The notes beneath the pieces are model-generated. The model saw only the letters and a list, made by a program, of their open reading frames with translations. It did not search any database and was not told the DNA's origin. Both the position numbers and the translations under genes were made by a program. Below, piece by piece: positions 1 to 7,251 of a stretch of DNA of 15,861 nt; the stretch's first letter is position 1, and each line of letters begins with the position of its first letter. The stretch is from Firmicutes bacterium UBA7709 (GTDB lineage: Bacteria > Bacillota_A > Clostridia > Peptostreptococcales > Anaerovoracaceae), in contig DLFX01000214.1 of the NCBI GenBank assembly GCA_002482405.1, forward strand, positions 31,327-47,187, written 5' to 3'.

Positions 1-1
1 C

Positions 2-1108
2 GGTAAAAAACTGAAGGTTGTCTTTATCTATACCGAAGATCCCCAGGTAAACCAAGATGAAATGAACTTCACCGACGAGCTTTATCTAAATCCGAAATAC
101 ATATTCAACACCTTTGTAATAGGAAACAACAACCGGTTTGCCCACGCGGCTTCCCTTGCCGTCGCGGAATCTCCGTCCAAAGCTTACAATCCCCTCTTTA
201 TCTACGGCGGAGCCGGCCTGGGGAAAACCCATCTGATGCACGCCATCGGCCATTACATACTGCAGCAGAATCCAAAGACGAAAGTCCTCTACGTTTCCTC
301 GGAAATGTTCACCAACGAGCTGATCAAAGCTATTCGGGAAGATAAAAACATAGAATTCAGAAATAAATACCGAAGCATCGACGTCCTCCTCATCGACGAT
401 ATCCAGTTCATCGAAAAAAAGGAAAGGACCCAGGAGGAATTCTTCCATACATTTAATACCCTGTACGAGGCAAACAAGCAGATCATCATTTCCAGCGACC
501 GTCCTCCTAAGGAGATCGCAACTCTGGAAGAACGTCTCCGCTCCAGATTCGAATGGGGACTGATCGCGGATATTCAGCCGCCGGATTATGAGACGAGAGT
601 CGCCATCCTCAGAAACAAGTCAGAGCTGGAAGGCATTGAAACCACTGAAAATCTCCTGGAGGTAATCGGCGTCATCGCCGAAAAGATCCAATCGAATATC
701 CGGGAATTGGAAGGCGCCTTTATCCGGGTCATCGCCTACGCGAACCTGACGGGAAAAAAAATAAATCAGGAGATGGCAAAAGAAGTGTTGAAGGACGTCT
801 TTTCTTCCAGAGACCGGCCGGTCACTCCGGAGCTGATCAAGAAGCATATCTGTAAATATTACAATATCAAACAGGTGGATCTGGAATCCTCCAAACGTTC
901 CAGAGACCTTGCGTTCCCAAGGCAGATCGCGATGTATATCTGCCGGGATATCACCGATCTCTCCCTTCCGAAAATAGGAGAAGCTTTTGGAAACAGAGAT
1001 CACACCACGGTGCTGCACGCCTGTGATAAAATTTCAGGCGAAATCAGGATTAACGAATCTCTGAGAGATGTGGTCAAAGAACTCGAAAAATCCATCAAAG
1101 AGGATTAG
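2..1108 (+). CDS. dnaA: Chromosomal replication initiator DnaA (5' end outside the window)
   Basis: DnaA binds the DnaA boxes at oriC, forms an ATP-dependent filament and melts the origin. The frame is open from position 2, so the ATG at 62 is internal and the N-terminal domain I lies mostly outside the window. Counting from that internal Met, there is a Walker A ([10 protein letters not shown], about residues 49-58), a Walker B (VLLIDDIQF), and near the C-terminus the domain IV DNA-binding signature around [16 protein letters not shown]. The strand [10 protein letters not shown] looks like the end of domain I, and the AAA+ domain starts about 15 residues later at LNPKYIF, so linker domain II is very short. 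The protein ends in KSIKED, followed by the origin and then dnaN, the usual bacterial order. Identification is certain; only the true start is unseen. Confidence 0.98.
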   Translation, partial: GKKLKVVFIYTEDPQVNQDEMNFTDELYLNPKYIFNTFVIGNNNRFAHAASLAVAESPSKAYNPLFIYGGAGLGKTHLMHAIGHYILQQNPKTKVLYVSSEMFTNELIKAIREDKNIEFRNKYRSIDVLLIDDIQFIEKKERTQEEFFHTFNTLYEANKQIIISSDRPPKEIATLEERLRSRFEWGLIADIQPPDYETRVAILRNKSELEGIETTENLLEVIGVIAEKIQSNIRELEGAFIRVIAYANLTGKKINQEMAKEVLKDVFSSRDRPVTPELIKKHICKYYNIKQVDLESSKRSRDLAFPRQIAMYICRDITDLSLPKIGEAFGNRDHTTVLHACDKISGEIRINESLRDVVKELEKSIKED

Positions 1109-1141
1109 ACAGACAGTTTGAGCTCTCTATGATTAAAAAAA

Positions 1142-1244
1142 TTATCAACATGAAGTCAGATAACTTTTTTGAGTTATCAACAGGCAAAATTTTTATTTTT
1201 AGCTTGAAATTTAATTATCCACAGAAGTTATCCACAAATCCACA
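1142..1244 (+). repeat. Cluster of five DnaA boxes
   Basis: The 9-mers, all on the plus strand, are TTATCAACA at 1142-1150, TTATCAACA at 1174-1182, TTATCCACA (perfect consensus) at 1215-1223, TTATCCACA at 1228-1236 and a weaker AAATCCACA at 1236-1244. The last two share one base. The two perfect boxes start 13 bases apart and sit nearest the unwinding element, as expected for the boxes that load DnaA onto the trios. The two TTATCAACA variants further upstream differ from consensus at one base. Confidence 0.9.
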
Positions 1245-1248
1245 GCAC

Positions 1249-1266
1249 CTATTACTATTATTACTA
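1249..1266. promoter_or_regulatory. DnaA-trio array of the DNA unwinding element
   Basis: On the plus strand the bases read CTA-TTA-CTA-TTA-TTA-CTA, so the opposite strand read 3' to 5' is GAT-AAT-GAT-AAT-AAT-GAT. This matches the DnaA-trio pattern (3'-[G/A]AT-5') reported for bacterial origins, with six trios in register. The array begins 4 bases after the last DnaA-box-like sequence and leads straight into AT-rich DNA. DnaA filaments are known to use such trios to engage single-stranded DNA during origin opening. The match is read directly; the function is inferred from the family. Confidence 0.85.
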
Positions 1267-1296
1267 AAAATTATATAAGAAAAAGGAGGCATTTCC

Positions 1297-2409
1297 ATGA
1301 AGTTTTCCTGTACCCAACAAGCACTGTCAAAAGCGCTGAACACTGTTTCAAAAGCAGTCACCTCCAGAACCACCATTCCGATCCTGAAAGGGATATTGTT
1401 GGAGGCGGACAGCGACAATACATTGATTTTATCCGCTTCCGACCTCGATCTGAGTATAGAAAAAAAAATAGAAGTGACCGTTGAAGAGCCGGGCTCCGTC
1501 GTAGTTTCGGCAAAACTGTTCAGCGATATTATAAGAAAGCTTCCAAATGAAGAAGTTCAAGTCGAAGAGATGGAGAACAACAACATCGTCATCAAATGCC
1601 TGGCTTCGGAATTCACCATCGTCGGACAGCCCGCAGACGAATTTCCGAACATCGGGGAAATCAATCAGGATGAAAAACTTTCCCTCGATAAGGATATATT
1701 GAAAGAAATGATCAAAAAGACTTCCTTTGCGGCCAGCATCGACGAATCGAAAGGGATCATCGTCGGCGTGCTGATCGAGATGGAGGAAGAGTCCCTGAAC
1801 ATGGTGGCCCTCGACGGTTTCCGAATGGCCATCGCAAGAGAAGCTGTGAAAAATAAGGAGAGTAAACGAATCATCATCGCCGCGAGGATTTTAAATGAAA
1901 TCAATAAAATTATCTCCGAAAATGAGGACGGCGGGGAAATATACCTGATTCTGGACGAGAAAAAAGCAGTGTTCTTAATGGATGAGACAAAGATCGTCCT
2001 GCGGCTTCTCGAAGGGGATTTCATCAAATACAACGACATCCTTCCCAAGGAATATAAGTGCAGGCTCATCGTAAACAGAAACGAGATGATGAACAGCATT
2101 GAAAGAGCTTCACTCCTTGCAAAGGAAGGGAAAAACAATCTGATTAAATTATCCATTTTCAGAGATAAGATCATCATCACTTCCAGATCGGAAGAAGGAA
2201 ACGTAAAAGAGGAAGTATTCGTTGAAAAAGACGGAGTCGACCTGGATATCGGCTTCAATTCCAAGTATATTCTCGACGTGCTTAAGGCGGTCAGCGACGA
2301 AAATGTCGCAATGGAATTCAATACCAGTGTAAGCCCCTGCCTGATCAAGCCTGTGGAAGGAAGAGAATATGAATATCTCGTACTGCCGGTCCGCATTTCC
2401 ACGAATTAA
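1297..2409 (+). CDS. dnaN: DNA polymerase III beta subunit (sliding clamp)
   Basis: DnaN forms the ring-shaped dimer that tethers DNA polymerase III to DNA. The protein is 370 residues, normal for the family. It begins MKFSCTQQALSKALNTVSKAV and contains typical beta-clamp segments: TIPILKGILLEA (start of domain I), LDGFRMAIAR in domain II, and the C-terminal LVLPVRIS, close to the usual YLIMPMRL-type ending. The start is fixed by a strong AAGGAGG site (1283-1289) seven bases ahead of the ATG. The gene lies just after oriC and is followed by recF after 22 bases, so the two are probably co-transcribed. Confidence 0.98.
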   Translation: MKFSCTQQALSKALNTVSKAVTSRTTIPILKGILLEADSDNTLILSASDLDLSIEKKIEVTVEEPGSVVVSAKLFSDIIRKLPNEEVQVEEMENNNIVIKCLASEFTIVGQPADEFPNIGEINQDEKLSLDKDILKEMIKKTSFAASIDESKGIIVGVLIEMEEESLNMVALDGFRMAIAREAVKNKESKRIIIAARILNEINKIISENEDGGEIYLILDEKKAVFLMDETKIVLRLLEGDFIKYNDILPKEYKCRLIVNRNEMMNSIERASLLAKEGKNNLIKLSIFRDKIIITSRSEEGNVKEEVFVEKDGVDLDIGFNSKYILDVLKAVSDENVAMEFNTSVSPCLIKPVEGREYEYLVLPVRISTN

Positions 2410-2431
2410 AGAAAAACGGGCGTGAGGATAC

Positions 2432-3526
2432 ATGTATTTAAAAAAAATCGAATTGAAAAACTTCCGGAATTACGAAGAGGAAGCGGTGGAATTTCACGAT
2501 AAGGTAAATATCATTACCGGAAAAAACGCCCAGGGAAAGACGAATCTTCTGGAAAGCCTCTATATCATGTCCCTGGGAAAATCCTTCCGGACCAACAAGG
2601 ACGCGGAAATGATCGGCTTTGACAAGGAATTCTGCAGAGTGAAAAGCACCTCTGAAAAAGACGGAAGAGAGCTTGAAATAGAAATTATCATAGGAAAAGA
2701 AGGAAAAACCTCAAGAATCAACGGCGTTAAAACCGCAAAAAATATAGATCTTCTGGAAAATGTCTACATCGTGGTCTTTTCTCCGGAGGATTTGAAAATC
2801 GTAAAGGATGAGCCGGAAAAGAGAAGAAAATTCATCGACCGTGAGCTCTGCCAGCTGAAGCCGGTCTATTACAGAAACCTCGGCCGGTATAAAAAGATCC
2901 TGCAGCAGAGGAACAGCCTGCTGAAACAGCAGGAAATAAGGGAAGATATTATCGCCGTCTGGGATGAAAGCCTTGCAGAATACGGTGCAAAGCTCATACA
3001 GGAGAGAATGCGCTTTGTTGAGAAGCTGGGCGGAATCAGCCGCGGGATCAGCCTTGGCATCACCAGCGGTAAAGAGGCGTTGGAGATCTCCTACGAAACC
3101 AACACGGCTTTCTGTGAGAACGTTGAAGAACAGAAAGAGGCTCTGAAAAAAGCGCTGAGAAAAAATCTGAAAATGGACATGATGCGGAGAAATACTTCCG
3201 TTGGTCCCCATAAGGACGATCTAAAGCTGTGCGTGGACGGAATCGATATCCGCCATTTTGGATCCCAGGGCCAGCAGAGGACCGCGGCGCTGTCGCTGAA
3301 ACTGGCGGAAATCAGGCTGATAAAGGAAGAAACAGGGGTTTCCCCAATCCTGCTTTTGGACGACGTGCTGTCAGAGCTGGATTCGGATCGGCAGAATTTC
3401 CTGATCAATTCTCTTGGAGAGGTGCAGCTTTTTATCACGACGACAGAGCTTTCCGAAGAGGTGAGAAAACAGCTGTCCGACAGAAAGACTTTCATTGTGG
3501 AAAATGGAACTATAAAAAAAAGCTAA
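2432..3526 (+). CDS. recF: DNA replication and repair protein RecF
   Basis: RecF is an SMC-like ATPase that helps load RecA at single-strand gaps during recombinational repair and fork restart. At 364 residues it has the usual length. Visible motifs are the N-terminal LKNFRNYEEE, a Walker A (GKNAQGKTNLLE, about residues 31-42), an ABC signature-like FGSQGQQRTAALSLKLAE and a Walker B LLLDDVLSELD. A GTGAGG ribosome binding site precedes the ATG. The gene follows dnaN by 22 bases without the small S4-domain gene (yaaA) often found between them in Firmicutes. Its stop codon (3524-3526) runs into a hairpin shared with the convergent isomerase gene. The gyrB gene that usually follows is absent here. 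Confidence 0.97.
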   Translation: MYLKKIELKNFRNYEEEAVEFHDKVNIITGKNAQGKTNLLESLYIMSLGKSFRTNKDAEMIGFDKEFCRVKSTSEKDGRELEIEIIIGKEGKTSRINGVKTAKNIDLLENVYIVVFSPEDLKIVKDEPEKRRKFIDRELCQLKPVYYRNLGRYKKILQQRNSLLKQQEIREDIIAVWDESLAEYGAKLIQERMRFVEKLGGISRGISLGITSGKEALEISYETNTAFCENVEEQKEALKKALRKNLKMDMMRRNTSVGPHKDDLKLCVDGIDIRHFGSQGQQRTAALSLKLAEIRLIKEETGVSPILLLDDVLSELDSDRQNFLINSLGEVQLFITTTELSEEVRKQLSDRKTFIVENGTIKKS

Positions 3527-3580
3527 CGCCATGGCGGGGTATTTTCCTAAGAAACCGAGGAAAGCGCCCCGCATGGCGTT
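3525..3580 (-). terminator. Intrinsic terminator between convergent recF and the TIM gene
   Basis: A long inverted repeat pairs AACGCCATGGCGGGG (3525-3539) with CCCCGCATGGCGTT (3567-3580), leaving one bulged G. An inner pair TTTCCT/AGGAAA extends the stem. Read on the minus strand the hairpin is followed at once by AGCTTTTTTTAT, a good U-tract, so it mainly terminates the isomerase transcript. On the plus strand it is followed only by ATTTC, so it may act as a weak terminator or 3' stabiliser for recF. The last bases of the recF stop codon are part of the stem. Confidence 0.85.
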
Positions 3581-3583
3581 ATT

Positions 3584-4366
3584 TCAAAGATTATCGTATG
3601 CGTTTAACGCGCTGCGGATGAGCTTGTCGAAGGCGTCCGCCTGCCATGCGCTCCTTCCGGTAAACAGCCCGTCAATGGAAGGTTGGACGATGAGTTGATC
3701 GGCATTTTCCGGATTTACGCTGCCGCCGTATAAGACCGGAACTTTTTTACTCTCGTCTCCAAACAACTCTTGTAAGCATTTTTTTATTAAAAAGTGCATC
3801 TGTTCCGCATATTCGGCGGTAGCTGGAATTCCGTTGACTCCTATGGCCCAGACTGGCTCATATGCGATCCAGAGCTTGGAAAGCTTGGATTTGGGAATAT
3901 CGCAGAGACCGATCTTAAGCTGGGTTCGGATTACTTCCTCGCTGATTCCAAAGTTTTTTTGCTCCAATGTTTCCCCAATGCACAACAAAGCCGTGAAACC
4001 GTGGTGCAGGGCAGACTTTACTTTTTTGTTTTCCTCTGCGTCCGATTCTCCGAATACGTGACGCCGTTCCGAATGACCGATCATAACCAGATCCAGATCC
4101 AATTCCTTCAGCATGAGAGGAGAAATTTCGCCTGTAAATTGTCCCTGATCCTCCCAGCACATGTTTTGAGCGCCAAGCTTGATATACTTTCTGTCCGTAC
4201 CTTTCGCCGCTTCGCTTAAAGAGGTGTAGGATGGAATTACAAACAATTCCATCCTGTCCCGGCGGATGTCCCTCGTATTGATCTCCAATTTCCGCAGGTA
4301 ATCCGCCGTTTCGGATATGGTTTTATACATTTTAAGATTTGTTCCAAAAAATAATTTTTTTTTCAT
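3584..4366 (-). CDS. Triose-phosphate isomerase family protein, probably a tetrulose-phosphate isomerase (LerI/EryH-like)
   Basis: This is a TIM-barrel isomerase of 260 residues with the catalytic set intact: N10 and K12 in GTNLKMYK, H98 in IGHSERRHVFGE and E170 in AYEPVWAIG. It differs from glycolytic TIM where phosphate and substrate are held. Loop 6 reads AIGVNGIPAT rather than AIGTGKTAT, the first strand has GTNLKMYK rather than GNWKMN, and the late phosphate loop is TGRSAW rather than VGGASL. These changes resemble paralogues in erythritol and erythrulose loci, which isomerise tetrulose phosphates. The start at 4366 is chosen because GGGAGAA lies just upstream; a Met five codons earlier would place that site inside the gene. 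It is divergent from the regulatory operon and not linked to gap or pgk. A glycolytic role cannot be excluded. Confidence 0.85.
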   Translation of the reverse strand: MKKKLFFGTNLKMYKTISETADYLRKLEINTRDIRRDRMELFVIPSYTSLSEAAKGTDRKYIKLGAQNMCWEDQGQFTGEISPLMLKELDLDLVMIGHSERRHVFGESDAEENKKVKSALHHGFTALLCIGETLEQKNFGISEEVIRTQLKIGLCDIPKSKLSKLWIAYEPVWAIGVNGIPATAEYAEQMHFLIKKCLQELFGDESKKVPVLYGGSVNPENADQLIVQPSIDGLFTGRSAWQADAFDKLIRSALNAYDNL

Positions 4367-4409
4367 GTCCGCTTCTCCCAATAATTAGAACTATGGTAAA
4401 TTTGAAATA

Positions 4410-4438
4410 ATTCTATAACACAATATATCAATATACAA
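4410..4438 (-). promoter_or_regulatory. Possible promoter for the TIM-family gene
   Basis: On the minus strand, TTGTAT (complement of 4433-4438) and TAGAAT (complement of 4410-4415) are separated by exactly 17 bases. The -10 matches the sigma-A consensus at 5 of 6 positions and the -35 at 3 of 6. The expected transcript start is about 35-40 bases before the ATG at 4366. The -35 overlaps that of the opposite promoter. Assignment is tentative because the whole gap is AT-rich. Confidence 0.4.
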
Positions 4439-4460
4439 TAATAAAAAAGTTTATTATAAT
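4432..4460 (+). promoter_or_regulatory. Possible promoter of the regulatory operon
   Basis: TATACA (4432-4437, 4 of 6 matches to the -35 consensus) and a perfect TATAAT (4455-4460) are separated by 17 bases. This would start transcription near 4467 and give a leader of about 85 bases before the response regulator ATG at 4553. I see no riboswitch or attenuator structure in that leader. The -35 lies on top of the putative -35 for the divergent isomerase gene. Confidence 0.5.
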
Positions 4461-4552
4461 GATAGATGCAGGCTGCTATTCACAGTTGAAGGTTCGAGTA
4501 GGAGATAACGGAGCTATAGTTGGCGTCAATAAAGGATAAGTAGGGTGATAAT

Positions 4553-6169
4553 ATGCAGGACAAGCTGTTGCGGGTATTGATCGTCGATGATGAATTTCAA
4601 ATTGCGATGTTGATCAAAAAGCTGATCAAATGGGATGAGATAGGCCTGGAATGCGTCAACCTGGTGGACAATGGGGAAGCTGCTTACAATATCATAGTCA
4701 ATGAGAAACCGGATATCGTGATAACGGATATTCGCATGCCCAAAATCAACGGCCTGGATCTGATCAGCATGACAAAAAAAGTGGATGACAATATTAAATT
4801 TATCGTCGTCAGCGGCTATAAGGAATTCGAGTACGCCCATAAAGCCATGCAATACGGGGTCAACGATTATCTGCTGAAGCCCGTCAACGAGGATGAGTTG
4901 AACAAGGTTCTCAAGAATATCCATGCCGCTATCACCGACGAAGGAAAAAAGCAGAAAGAGGGAGAGGAATATAAGAGAGCGGCTGTGGCCGGCGAGCACA
5001 TCATAAAGAGCAATTTGCTGAATAATATCATCGATCAGGCGTATGCTCCCACCTTGGAAGAATTGACGAATCAATACAACCTGACGTTTCGCCCCGGCGC
5101 GTACAGAGGGATCGACGTCAAGCTGGACTATTGGGATTATCAGAAAAATGACAAGAGACAGGACGTGATCACCGTGGAAAAGATCACACTGATCATTGAA
5201 AGCAATATAAAGGACAACGTCTATGAATACATGATCTGCGAAAAGCCGGATTTAAACATATATTGCCTGATCAATTACGATCTGCCAAAGTCCAGGGAGA
5301 TCAAGGCGATCATAAATAATATCCTGTCGGAGATTCAAAATTATCTCATGGGCTTTGAGCAATATAAGGTCACTATCGGCATCGGCACGGAAGCGACGGA
5401 GTTTGAAAAGATAAAGCTATCTCTGCAGGAATCCCATAAAGCTGTCCAGAACAGGATCATGCTGGGAACGAGCAGATTGATCTATGCCAGCCTGCTGCAG
5501 TCAAACGGTCAAAGCCAGGTGGATAAGTTCCTGAGTCCCCATGAAGAACAGTACATAATGAGCGTTAAGTCCTTGTCCAGAGATTCTTTGGAAAATTCCA
5601 TCCGTCAGATTTACGATAGGTTCAAATCGGATGAAAGCATTGATTTTTCCGTCTGTTACGAGGTGGCGGATGAATTGATCGACCTGTTTTTTAGAAATAT
5701 TACGGTTCAGAACAGCGAAGAAAAGCAGATGGTATCATTTCTGAAAAACGCCTGCCAGCATTGCTATACCGTGGATGACCTCTGCGGCTTGCTGATAAAT
5801 TATCTGGGGAAATATACGGAAGCGCATCTGAAGCTTCTTGAAATAGAGATCGTAAAGCCCATCCGCCGGGCAAAACAATATGTCGACGAGCATTATGGCG
5901 ACAAGATATTATTGGAGGATATCGCAGAGATCGTAGACTTGAATCCGGTCTATTTCAGCGTCCTGTTCAAAAAAGAGACAGGGATGAATTTCAGCGTATA
6001 TCTGGTTCACATCAGAATGGAAATCGCAAAGGAAATGCTGCGCAGCGGAAATGAAACCATAGCCGCCATCGCAAACGAGGTGGGCTATAAGGATACGAGA
6101 TATTTCAGTCAAATTTTTACCAAGACAGTGGGCGTCAAGCCGGCTCTCTATCGAAAATTATATTCTTAG
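4553..6169 (+). CDS. YesN-type response regulator with AraC DNA-binding domain
   Basis: This is a 538-residue cytoplasmic transcription factor and the probable partner of the kinase that follows. The N-terminal receiver domain (about 1-120) has the acidic pair D12-D13, phosphoacceptor D59 in VITDIRMP, S87 in VVSGYKEF and K109 in YLLKPV. A long middle region (about 125-430) has no motif I recognise. The C-terminal 100 residues form an AraC double helix-turn-helix, visible from KPIRRAKQYVDEHYGDK through ILLEDIAEIVDLNPVYFS to GYKDTRYFSQIFTKTVGVKP. AGGGTG (4542-4547) precedes the ATG. Such regulators commonly activate nearby carbohydrate uptake genes, here presumably the promoter at 8738. The regulator precedes the kinase, the reverse of the usual yesM-yesN order. 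Confidence 0.93.
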   Translation: MQDKLLRVLIVDDEFQIAMLIKKLIKWDEIGLECVNLVDNGEAAYNIIVNEKPDIVITDIRMPKINGLDLISMTKKVDDNIKFIVVSGYKEFEYAHKAMQYGVNDYLLKPVNEDELNKVLKNIHAAITDEGKKQKEGEEYKRAAVAGEHIIKSNLLNNIIDQAYAPTLEELTNQYNLTFRPGAYRGIDVKLDYWDYQKNDKRQDVITVEKITLIIESNIKDNVYEYMICEKPDLNIYCLINYDLPKSREIKAIINNILSEIQNYLMGFEQYKVTIGIGTEATEFEKIKLSLQESHKAVQNRIMLGTSRLIYASLLQSNGQSQVDKFLSPHEEQYIMSVKSLSRDSLENSIRQIYDRFKSDESIDFSVCYEVADELIDLFFRNITVQNSEEKQMVSFLKNACQHCYTVDDLCGLLINYLGKYTEAHLKLLEIEIVKPIRRAKQYVDEHYGDKILLEDIAEIVDLNPVYFSVLFKKETGMNFSVYLVHIRMEIAKEMLRSGNETIAAIANEVGYKDTRYFSQIFTKTVGVKPALYRKLYS

Positions 6170-6193
6170 GTCCCAAATGGGAGAAACAATGAT

Positions 6194-7204
6194 ATGGAAA
6201 TGGCAAAGACGATTAAAATATTTATATTGCTTTTTTGTCTGTCGGTGATTTATCTTGTGCTTGGCTACGCTTTGGATATTCTGTCGGATGCCTGGATTTC
6301 CATATTTGTGATCGGCGCGGTCCTGCTGCTCGTCTGGCTGTATCACTCCGTTGCAAGACCTCTGTCAATTTTCGAAAAATCTCTGGATCGCAGCATCGAG
6401 ACGGACTCGGGAAACACAAAGCTGCTGGAAGAGCTTTCCGACGACGTGGCTTTCAAAAATAAGATCAAAGATTTGATCGAAATGTGCGTCAATCAGAAAG
6501 TCAGGGAAAATTCGGCGGAAATGCTCGATAAGCAAGCGGAGCTGGCGGCGCTGCAAAGTCAGATCAACCCCCATTTCTTATACAATACCCTGGATACCAT
6601 CAGGGGTTATGCCCTGATCGAAGACAACAATGACATCGCAAAAATAGTAGAGGCTCTGTCGGCATTTTTTCGGTACAGCATCAACCGCAGGGCGGATCTT
6701 GTCACACTCCGGGACGAGCTGGCAAATATCCAAAACTACATGATGATATTGAAATTTCGTTTTAACAACAGGTTTTCCCTGGAAATCATCATCGATGACG
6801 ATGACGTCAAAGCCTACGATTACTTTATCCCCAAGCTGATTTTGCAGCCGATTGTGGAAAACGCCATATTTCACGGGTTGGAGGACTGCGTGGAAGGAGG
6901 CAGGGTGACCATTGAGGTGGTGGAGACGGAAAAAAACCTGCTGATCACGGTCTCTGACAACGGAGAGGGTATGGACAGCAATACCTTGCAGGAGCTCAAT
7001 GAACGAATTCGCTCCGCAGGACGTTACACCGACGACTCGGGAACGGGAAACCAGCAGAACACCGGCATCGCCCTTGCCAATATTCACAAGCGGATCCAGC
7101 TTCTCTTCGGAGCGGATTACGGATTATATGTATGCAGCACCCTGCATTATGGGACCGATGTGGAGATCACCATTCCGGCCAATTATGAGGGAAAGCCGAA
7201 GTGA
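6194..7204 (+). CDS. YesM/LytS-type sensor histidine kinase with minimal extracellular part
   Basis: This 336-residue membrane kinase probably phosphorylates the response regulator encoded 24 bases upstream. Two hydrophobic segments (about residues 7-27 and 35-50) are joined by only about seven residues, so no extracellular sensing domain exists. A short linker follows, then the His_kinase phosphoacceptor motif QINPHFLYNTLD with H127, an N-box ILQPIVENAIFHG, a G1 box DNGEGMD and a GTGNQQNTGIALANI segment forming the ATP lid. Most YesM proteins are nearly twice as long and carry a large extracellular domain. GGGAGAA at 6179-6185 supports the ATG at 6194; an ATG at 6189 is out of frame. Sensing must come from the membrane, the cytoplasm or a partner, possibly the ABC-like protein encoded next. 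Confidence 0.92.
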   Translation: MEMAKTIKIFILLFCLSVIYLVLGYALDILSDAWISIFVIGAVLLLVWLYHSVARPLSIFEKSLDRSIETDSGNTKLLEELSDDVAFKNKIKDLIEMCVNQKVRENSAEMLDKQAELAALQSQINPHFLYNTLDTIRGYALIEDNNDIAKIVEALSAFFRYSINRRADLVTLRDELANIQNYMMILKFRFNNRFSLEIIIDDDDVKAYDYFIPKLILQPIVENAIFHGLEDCVEGGRVTIEVVETEKNLLITVSDNGEGMDSNTLQELNERIRSAGRYTDDSGTGNQQNTGIALANIHKRIQLLFGADYGLYVCSTLHYGTDVEITIPANYEGKPK

Positions 7205-7251
7205 GGTGAAAACCGGCGGGGAGAGTCCGGCAGCCGCCTAAGGAGATAATT

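Larger units (their letters stand above)
1109..1296. other. oriC: Origin of replication oriC (dnaA-dnaN intergenic region)
   Basis: This 188-base AT-rich gap carries five DnaA-box-like 9-mers in one orientation, then a run of DnaA-trios, then an AT-rich stretch (about 1264-1282) suited to unwinding, then the dnaN ribosome binding site (AAGGAGG, 1283-1289). The order of boxes, short GC-containing spacer, trios and AT-rich DNA is the arrangement described for the Bacillus subtilis unwinding region. A second box cluster upstream of dnaA is common in Firmicutes, but that region is outside the window. I see no convincing dnaN promoter in the gap, although TTGAAA at 1204-1209 could be a -35 element. 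Confidence 0.93.

Noticed and set aside
1329..1344. A catabolite-repression (cre)-like AAAGCGCTGAACA sequence
   Set aside because: It lies inside dnaN coding sequence, far from any promoter, and matches the consensus only in part.
1665..2402. A 245-codon minus-strand open frame opposite dnaN
   Set aside because: Ser/Ile-rich antisense reading of dnaN with no motif and no ribosome binding site that I can see.
3229..3621. A plus-strand frame overlapping the end of recF and the terminator
   Set aside because: It runs through the hairpin, has no family resemblance, and lies in another frame of recF.
4461..4552. Possible riboswitch or leader peptide before the response regulator
   Set aside because: No conserved aptamer, no convincing stem and no short open frame with a ribosome binding site could be seen in this short leader.
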